DNA of 10,122 bases from Prosthecobacter sp. GTDB lineage: Bacteria; Verrucomicrobiota; Verrucomicrobiia; Verrucomicrobiales; Verrucomicrobiaceae. Under the pieces are notes generated by a model, which was not told where the DNA came from, made no database searches, and worked only from the letters and a program-made list of their open reading frames with translations. The position numbers and the translations under genes are program-made. The stretch covers positions 1 through 10,122 of the forward strand of contig JAOZVT010000542.1 in NCBI GenBank assembly GCA_025869455.1, given 5' to 3'. Shown here one piece after another: positions 1 to 9,000 of the stretch. Within the stretch, counting starts at the first letter, position 1. Each line of letters starts with the position of its first letter.

Positions 1-3000
1 AGTGGAGGCTGTACGGCGATCACGCTGGCTCCAAATACTTTGCCTGCGGCAGCGGTGGGGACGGCTTACACGCAGACGCTGACGGCTGATCCAGTCATCG
101 GATTGAAGGGGGAGTATTATTCTGGGATGAACTTCAATACGCTGTTGCTGACGCGGAATGATGCGGCGGTGAATTTTGACTGGGGTTATGGAGCACCTGC
201 GGATGGGTTGCCTACGGATGTCTTTTCCGTGCGTTGGACTGGTAAAGTGGTGCCTCAGACAACAGGGGGTTATACTTTCCAAATCACCAGTGATGATGGC
301 TTCCGCCTATGGGTCAATAATGTGCTGGTCATTGATCAATGGAAGGATCAAGGCCCAACTAATTATGCGGCTTTGGTGAACCTAACGGCGGGTACTGAGG
401 TGCCGATCAAGGCTGAGTTTTATGAAAATGGGGGTGGAGCGGTAGCTCGCCTCTATTGGAATGGGCCTGGGTTTACTTCTCAGCCGCTGACGCAGTGGCA
501 GAGTTACACCTGGAGCGTGGCCAATGGCAGTCTGCCTGCGGGGTTGACTCTGAATCCGAGCACGGGTGTGATCAGTGGGACTCCGACGAGCAATGTGAGC
601 CAGACTTTTACGGTGCGTGCTTCTGACCCGACGGGTTGCTCGGGTACGCAGATTTATACTTTGGCACCGACCTGCCCAACGATGTCGATCACCACGGCGA
701 CCGTGGCAGATGCTTTCCTGGGAACGGCTTACAGCCAGTCATTGGCGATGACGGGGGGCACGGCTCCGATCACCTGGAGTCTTGCTTCAGGGAGTCTTCC
801 GGCAGGCTTGTCTCTCAGTTCGGCTGGGGTCATCAGCGGAACTCCTTCAGCAACGAGTTCGGCGAGTTTTACGGTGCGTGCGACGGACGCAAGCGGGTGC
901 CAGGTGACACGAAGCTACAGCATGTCTGCGCGCAGTCTGGGCATTGGTAATCAGGTGTGGGTAGATATGAATAACGATGGTCTGCGCCAGTCCAGTGAGA
1001 GTGGTATTGGTGGACTGCGCCTAGAACTGTGGACTGTGGGGTCTAACGGGACGCGTGAAAATGGTGGTGGTGATGATGTGAAGGCGGCGACGGATGTGGT
1101 GACGGATGCCAATGGTCTGTATCAATTTTTGAATCTGACGCCGGGCAGCTATTATGTGCGGATTCCAACTCCTCCTTTGAATTTCCCAAGCGTTAGCGCG
1201 ACGGTGGTGAGTCTGGACAATGGGGTGAACAATGATAGCAATGCTATCCAAGCAGGTGGTAGCGGTGCGCAAGTGGTTAGTCCAATCATCGTGCTGACAG
1301 CGGGCGGTGAGCCTGCGGTTGGGGTGGATGGAGATGATACGGATGTGGATTCCACGGTGGACTTTGGGTTTGCCAATTTAGATGCGTGTTATGTGACAAA
1401 CCTTTTTGATAACCCGAGCTTTGAATTTCAGCAGCTGCCTAACAGCACGGGGACGGTTACGAGTGTACTGGGCTACAATGGCACGGGCACCGCGCTGGGG
1501 ACTGGTGTCAATGCTTATCAATGGGTCGGTGGAACGAACGGCACTAGTGGGCTGGGCGAGCCGATCCAACGGGTGCAGGTGCTGGCTGGAAATACCGGAT
1601 CCAAGGTGGCCTGGGTGGATAGCGTGAAGTCACGGCATGGACGTCGTTATCTTTTGTTAGACGGTACGGGTTCAAGCGTGAGTTTGCGGGCTGCTGGTGG
1701 TGCGGGTTGGAGTTCGGTCTTGCAGGCTGGACGTGAATACCAGATTTCTGTGTGGGCGGCAAATGCCAGCGCGGCAGCGGCGGCGATGCAGTGGAATCTG
1801 GGGGCGGATGCTTCCATCTTCCAAGTGATCTCTGGTAGCACGCCTGGACTGTTCCAAAACTACACGGTGTCTCAAGGTGAGATGACGGCGACGGCCGTGG
1901 GTGAGCAGCAGTGCTGCGGATTTCCAGTGACGGGAACGAGTCTGCCTGCCTTCTCGGCTGCGGATTATAACAATTGGTCTGAGGCTGTGTCCAATGGGGT
2001 GCAGCCTGCGTGGCGGCAGTTCACCTGGAGATTCCGCATTGCGACGGCGGCGACTGCTGCGCAGATCGATACGGCTAACTTTGTGTTTAGCGGAGGTTCC
2101 AGCACGGGGCCAATCGTGGCGGATTATGTATCTTTGTGCAATGTGTCTCCGACGAGTACTTTGACGATTGGTAATCTGGTGTGGAATGACGTGAACAATA
2201 ACGGTGTGCGCGATGGTTCTGAACTGGGCCTGAGCGGTGTGACGGTGGAGCTTTATACCACCACTAACAGCGTGGCTGGAGATGGTGATGATGTAAAGGT
2301 GGGTACCACGACGACATCGGCCTCGGGTGCCTATACGTTCACAGCGTTGCCTGCTGGGAAGTATGTGGTGAAGGTCACGCCACTGAGCAACCTGCCTGTG
2401 ACGGGTGGTACGCCTGTGACTCTGGATAATGGGGTGAACAATGACAACAACGGGAGCCAACCGGGTGGGCCTGGGACACCTTTGTACAGTCCGGTGATTG
2501 ATCTGGCGATTGGTGCGGAATCCATGACGGATGGCGATACGGACCCTGATACGGAACTGAGTGTGGACTTTGCGCTTTGGAGCGGTTTCACCCTGGGGAA
2601 TCTGGTGTGGGCGGATACCAATGGTGACGGGACTTACCAGAGTTCTACGGAGAACGGTATCAGCGGGGTGACGGTGGAGCTTTTGAATGGCAGCACGAAT
2701 GCGGTGCTGGGCAGCACGACGACGAATTCGAGCGGGATTTACACATTCTCCATCTACAAGAATGGTACTTATCGGGTACGCATTCCAACGCCGCCGAGTA
2801 GTTATCCTTTAATCACGGGCGTGAATAATCTGACGGACAATGGTCAGGACAATGATAGCAATGGCATTCAATCGGGTGGAGTGGGCATGGCGATGATTAG
2901 TCCGTTGATCACTCTGGCGGCGGCGACTGAGCCTGGCAGTTCTGGGGCCACGAATATTGATAACACGATTGATTTTGGTTTCCGCAATTGCCCAAGCCTA

Positions 3001-6000
3001 ACAATCAGTCCAACAACACTGACGACGGCCATGCAGTATGCTGGTTACAGTGCGAGCCTTTCAGCCACTGGTGGCACTGGCCCTTACACCTGGACGGTGA
3101 GTGCTGGGAGTTTGCCTGCGGGCTTGACGCTTTCCAGTGCTGGGGTGCTGAGTGGGACGCCGAATGCAGCGGCCTTGCCAGGTTTGTACGACTTCACTCT
3201 GCGTGCAGCGGATGCGACAAATTGTACGGCAACTCGTAGCTACACTCTGATGCTGCTTTGCCCTGTGATCACGGTGGCTCCGCCGACTTTGCCAGGGGGC
3301 ACGCAGTATGCGTTTTACAGTCAGCAGATTTCTGCCAGCGGTGGTACTGATCCGTATGTGTGGTCCGTGAGTCCAGCGCTGCCTGCGGGTGTGGTGGACT
3401 GGTGGCCAGCCGAAAACGGACCAGGTGATGCTTTGGGGACGAATCCTTCGATCGCCCTGAATGGGTTGGCTTACACGGATGGCAGCATAGGTGCCGCTTT
3501 CGACTTTGATGGTGTGGATGATGTGGTGGAGGTGACGGATGCGGCGGCGCTGAAGCCTGCACAAATCACCGTGGAAGCTTGGGTCAATCCGGCAACGAGT
3601 GGTCTAACCACGAATGGTGTGGTGGTGACGAAGACTACGGGGACTGCCGGTACGGATGGTTATGGTTTGGCCCAATTAGGGAATGCCAGCACGTTTGGTT
3701 TCTGGGTGAATGATCGCGCGGGCAATCGGGTGACGGCGACGCTGATTCCTGGCGTGTGGTCTCATGTGGTGGGCACTTATGATGGGACAACGATGCGTCT
3801 GTATGTGAATGGCGGTCAGGTTTCCTCCCGTAGTTACAGCACGGCCATCAATCACAGCACGGCAGCTTTCCGCATGGGAAATAATGGTGGCAGCACTTAT
3901 GCCTGGAAGGGTGGGGTGGATGAGGTGGTTCTTTACAATCGCTCACTGACCGCGCTGGAGGTCTTGACTCGGTATTCGCAGACGATCAGTGGCAACAATG
4001 GTCTGCCGGATGGGTTGGAACTGGATTCGGATACGGGGCTGCTTTCGGGGTCGCCAACGAGTGCCCCAGGGACTTACAATTTCATCGCTCGGGCTAGTGA
4101 TGAAAATGGCTGCCCTGGTGTGCGTGCCTATGCACTTTCCATTTCCTGCCCAGCCATCACGATCAATCCAACGACGCTGCCTGCAGCGACTCAAGCCACA
4201 GCTTATAGTACACAGACGCTTGAAGCTGGGGGTGGCACGGCACCGTTTGTGTGGTCGCTGACTGAAGGCGCATTGCCAACGGGGATGACGCTGAGCAGTG
4301 CAGGGGCGCTGAGTGGCACACCGACGAGTACGCCAGGAACCTACAATTTTACTGTGGAGGCGCGGGATGCAAATAACTGCGCTGCGACACGGGCATACGC
4401 ATTCACGGTGAATTGCCCAACGATCAGCCTTTCCTCAACAACCTTTGCCAATGCTCAGCAGTTTGTGGCTTACACGTCCCAAACCGTGACCGCGAGCGGC
4501 GGCAACACGAGCTATACGTATGCGATTCAGAGTGGTGCACTGCCGACGGGGATGAGCCTGAGCAGTGCAGGTACGGTCAGCGGTACGCCCTCGGCTATTC
4601 CTGGAACTTATAACTTCACGGTGCGTGCGACAGATGCGCTGAACTGCACTGGGACACGGGCTTACAGTTTGGTGGTGACTTGCCCTGCCTTTGCTATTTC
4701 GCCAACGTCTCTCCCTGCGGCAACTCAGCAGAGTGCGTATTCGCAGACGCTGACGGCAACGGGTGGGAATGCGGCTTATACTTGGACCCTCACTTCCGGC
4801 AGCTTGCCAACGGGCCTGAGCCTGAGCTCGGCGGGTGTGATCAGTGGTACGGCTACCTCGGCTCCTGGGGTTTATGATTTTACAGTACGGGCGACGGATG
4901 CGCAGACTTGTGTGGCCAGTCGGAGTTACAGTCTAACATTGAGTTGTCCTGCCGTGGCGGTGACGCCGACGACATTGACATCGGCCACAGCGGGTGCGGC
5001 TTATAGCCAAGCTCTGACGGCGACCGGTGGAACCGGGCCTTATGCGTGGACGGTGCAAAGTGGAGCATTGCCAGCGGGTGTGACCCTGTCCGGGGCAGGG
5101 AGCCTGAGTGGTACGCCGACGGGTGCTGGTGCCTTTAATTTTGTGGCGCGTGCGGTGGATGCAAATGGTTGTGCTGGCGTGCGTAGTTACACGCTGACAG
5201 TGGTGTGCCCGACGATCACGGTCACGCCGAGCTCGTTGTCGAGTGTGACGACGGGAGCAGCCTTTAATCAAACGCTGACGGCAGCGGGCGGGAAGAGCCC
5301 CTACACCTGGGTGGTACAAAGTGGCAGTCTGCCGACGGGCCTAACATTATCCACCGCAGGAGTGATCAGTGGCAATGCGACGAGTGCGCAAGGTGACTAT
5401 AGCTTTACGGTGGCGGCTACGGATGGGAATGCCTGCGTAGGAACTCGCGGTTATGTGCTGACGCTGACCTGCCCAACGGTGCTGATCACGACAGCGACGC
5501 TGCCAAATGGTGCGACTGGTACGGCTTACAGCCAGGCTTTAGCTGCCAGCGCGGGAACAAGTCCCTACACCTGGAGTTTGGTGACGGGGACTTTGCCAAC
5601 GGGCTTGTCGCTTAGCTCAGCAGGTGTGATCAGTGGCGTGCCGACTCAGGCGGTGACTCGCACCTTCACGGTGCAGGCGCGGGATGCTTACACCTGCACG
5701 AGCACGAAAGAGCTGACGCTAACCACGGTCTGTCCGACTTTGACTCTGACGCCAGCTTCATTGACAGATGGATATCGCGGTGTGGCTTACAGTCGGACAC
5801 TTGGGACGACGGGCGGAACTTCTCCCTACACTTACACGTTGCAAACGGGTGAGCTGCCTGCGGGCCTAACATTGAGTTCGGCGGGGGTGATCAGCGGCAC
5901 GCCGACGGTGCCTGGGCTGGCAACTTTCTCGGTGCGTAGCACGGATGCGAGCGGTTGCCAAGTGACTGCAAATCTGACGCTGATGATTCAGGGGCTGAGT

Positions 6001-9000
6001 CTGGGAGATCTGGTGTGGAATGATACGAATCAGAATGGTATTCGCGATGGGGGAGAACTGGGTATTTCTGGGGTGTCATTGGAGCTTTTCTCCAGCACAG
6101 ATACAGTGGTGGGCAATGGCGATGACGTGTCTGTGGGAACAACGATCACGGATACGAATGGTGCATATGCTTTTACAGGCTTGGCTGCTGGTCGCTATTA
6201 CGTGAAGATAACGACGGTGCCGACGGCGCAACCTTATTCATCTGGGGCGCAGGTGAATGCGGACAATGGCGTGAACAATGATAACAATGGTCTGCAACCT
6301 AGCGGAAAGGGGACCGTCGTGACTAGCCCGATGGTGCAGCTTTCTGGTGGTCGTGAGCCAGGAGATGTGGCTAGCGGTGGCGATGTGGATAACACGCTGG
6401 ACTTTGCTTTCCGTGCGGTGCCTGTGCCTGGTTCTGTGTTGCTGGAGTATAATCTGAATACGGCTAGCGGTGGTCTGCCAAGCGGCCCAAGCCTGAAGGA
6501 TGAAAGCATTGTCAATGGGGCGAAGATCCAGATTGAGAATGGCATGAATGGTTTGTTAGACCAAAGCGATACCAGTGCGAATGGTCCGATCTTGGATGGT
6601 GCCCTGAGCCGCCGGATGCGGGATTGGGATGTGGGCTATGATTCATCGTATGATGCGCCACGCACAAGTCTGACACAGTTGCCTGACAGTGTGTGGGTGC
6701 GCTTTGATATGGACCCCACGGCGACGGGTACGATTGGTAATCTGGATCTGGATGTGAAGCGGGTCAGCACGGGTGCTCCGACGCAGGGCAAGGCTTTCCT
6801 GACTTGGTCCGATGGTGCGAACTACTACACGGCTGTCTCCACGACCTTTACGGTGGATAGTGCTTCAGCGTGGTATTCGGTCAATGTGGGCTGGAGCAGT
6901 TTCCTAGGCGGTGCCACGGCTTTGCCAACGGGTGCTGATTTGGCGGGTAAGTCCTTCCTTTTGGAAGTCTATTTCTGGGGTGGCGATGGCAGCGGTTATG
7001 TAGATTTGGATAACGTGATCCTGGAAGGTGATGCTAGTATTAGTGGGGCGACACTTTCCATGGGTGACTTGGTCTGGAAGGATCTGAACTGTGATGGCGT
7101 GAAAGATCCGAATGAGCCCGGGCTTGGCGGTCTGTCGCTGGAGCTGTGGCGCGCAGGCACAGATGGTCTGGCCAATACGGGCGATGATACGCTGTATGGC
7201 AGCACCGTGACGGATGCGAATGGTTACTATCTTTTTAAAGGTCTGCCTGCTGGGAAATATTTTGTTAAGGTGCCAACACCGGATGCTGCTTGGCCGCTGG
7301 CCAGCCCTGCGGATACGCAAGACAATGGTGAAGACAATGATAACAATGGAACTCGACTGAGTGGTATTGGCTCCTTGGTTTACAGTCCGGTGATTGATCT
7401 GACGTTAGGCAAAGAGCCTGGCAATTTGGCCAGTGGTGGCAATCAGGACATGACCGTGGACTTTGGTTTCTGCGCTTCGCTTTCCATCGGTAATCTGGTG
7501 TGGAGTGACAATGACAACGATGGTCAGGTGGACTCCGGTGAGAATGGTGTGTCCGGTGCTCAGTTGGAGCTTTATTCCTCCACGGATACAACGGTGAATA
7601 ATGGGGATGATGTGAAGGTGGGTAGCACTTTCACGACAGATGAAACGGGCGAATATAACTTCAGTGGCTTGGCTGCTGGGCGTTATTACATCAAGTTAAC
7701 GCCACCTTCCACGCATCCTCGCGTGAGTAGTGTGAGCACCAGTGCAGACAATGGTGTGAACAATGATAACAATGGCATCACTCAGGCCAGTGATGGTGCT
7801 GCGATTTACTCCATGATGGTGAATCTGGCGGCGCTGACGGAGCCTGGGAATTTGCTGGCACCCTTTGGCAGCAATGCTGAGACGACGGTGGACTTTGGTC
7901 TGCGTCCTATCTTGACACAGTTGGGGAATCTGGTCTTCAAGGATGGAAATAATAACAACCGTTACGATGATGGTGAGGGCGTGGGGAATGTGCGGGTGGA
8001 ATTGCTGAATGCGAATGGCGTGTTCCTGCAATACACGACCACGAATAACACGGGTAGCAATCGTGGGACGTATCAGTTCACGAACCTGCTGCCGGGGAAC
8101 TATTATGTGCGTATTCCCGCCAGTGAGTTTGCCTCAGGTAAGTCGCTGGCCAATACGCTGTCTCTGTCTCCGGCTTCCCCAGTGGATGATGCGCTGGATG
8201 ATGATCAGGCGAATGGCGATAGCGGTGTGGATAATGCAAATCCATCTGTGTATGGCATCACCAGTCCACGCCTGACACTAGCGGACAATGCGCAGCCGAT
8301 CAATGCTGCGGGTGAAAGCGGTTTCCGCTACACGCTGGATGATGATGACGATGACAATGGCAACATGACGGTGGACTTTGGTTTTAAAGCGGCTGGTCCA
8401 AGCGAGACCGGATGTTACCACTTTGTCTTGGGAGATGCGAACCATGACGAGTTGCTGGATGGCATCACGGAATGGACGCCGGACCAGCCGTATAACTTCA
8501 ATTACACCGCGAATGTGGCTCACATGGACCTGTTTGATATGGTGTATGATGCGGCCTTGAAGCGTTTGGCTGTGGATGCGAGCTTTACGCAAGTCTCTGG
8601 ACGTAAGGTGGATGCACTGTGGCTGCTGGTGAGCACGGGGAGCAATCCTGCAACGAGTCAACATGCCATTATTTATGTGGATGGGTTTAACCGCAATGCA
8701 CCGCAGTTCAGCATCTATCGTTATGATGAAACTCTTGGTTATGCTAGCTGGCAGACAGCGGGGAATCTGATGGTGAGCTCTGCCAGTGGCAGTGCGACTA
8801 AGGCGGACGTTTTGCAAAACAAGGTTACGGAGGATGGCAGCACGGTGCGTTTCCAGTTCGTGCTGGATGTGAGTCGTGTGAATAATGCGGCAAACTGGAG
8901 TTCATTAGGTATTAACAGTGGCACCTGGGAAGGTCTGCTCATGGGCGGTGGAGCCGGGACGGTGTTGCACACAGTGGATCTTGCCTCTGCGCCGACGTAT

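Larger units (their letters stand above)
2161..3114 (+). repeat. Multi-domain duplication, copy 1 (B2-B3-H3 start)
   Basis: Residues 721-1038 align in order with residues 3042-3374, across two B repeats and into a He_PIG. Shared features not seen in other repeats are GSQPGGPGT after the DNGVNNDNNG signature, the LWSGF linker between the two B repeats, TTTNSSGIY in the second B core, and ATEPGS-GATN before the final strand. This points to duplication of a whole three-domain block rather than of single repeats. Confidence 0.8.

Noticed and set aside
636..950. Plus-strand ORF of 104 codons in another frame
   Set aside because: It overlaps H2 and the start of B1 in frame +1. Its peptide has no family pattern, while frame +1 gives textbook repeats.
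1672..2460. Long minus-strand ORF of 262 codons and similar minus-strand ORFs elsewhere
   Set aside because: Its translation is rich in Arg, His and Ile without domain pattern, and it lies wholly opposite the clear coding frame over U1 and B2. It is a shadow made by the G-rich, stop-poor sense strand.
3391..4002. LPxG and YSQ-I-S words flanking the LamG insert read as a target-site duplication of a mobile element
   Set aside because: The flanking DNA copies differ at several bases, there are no inverted repeats or transposase, and LPxG and YSQ are standard He_PIG words (YSQ could also be the LamG end). Domain recombination explains it as well.
4147..5991. Tandem repeats as a CRISPR array or satellite DNA
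   Set aside because: The period is about 261-267 bases, always a multiple of three, with protein-level conservation and synonymous drift. It is a coding repeat array.
8317..8355. Six-Asp run in B7 as a slippage-prone homopolymer causing a frameshift
   Set aside because: The codons alternate gat and gac, and the frame continues correctly into the MTVDFGFK strand, so no frameshift is present.
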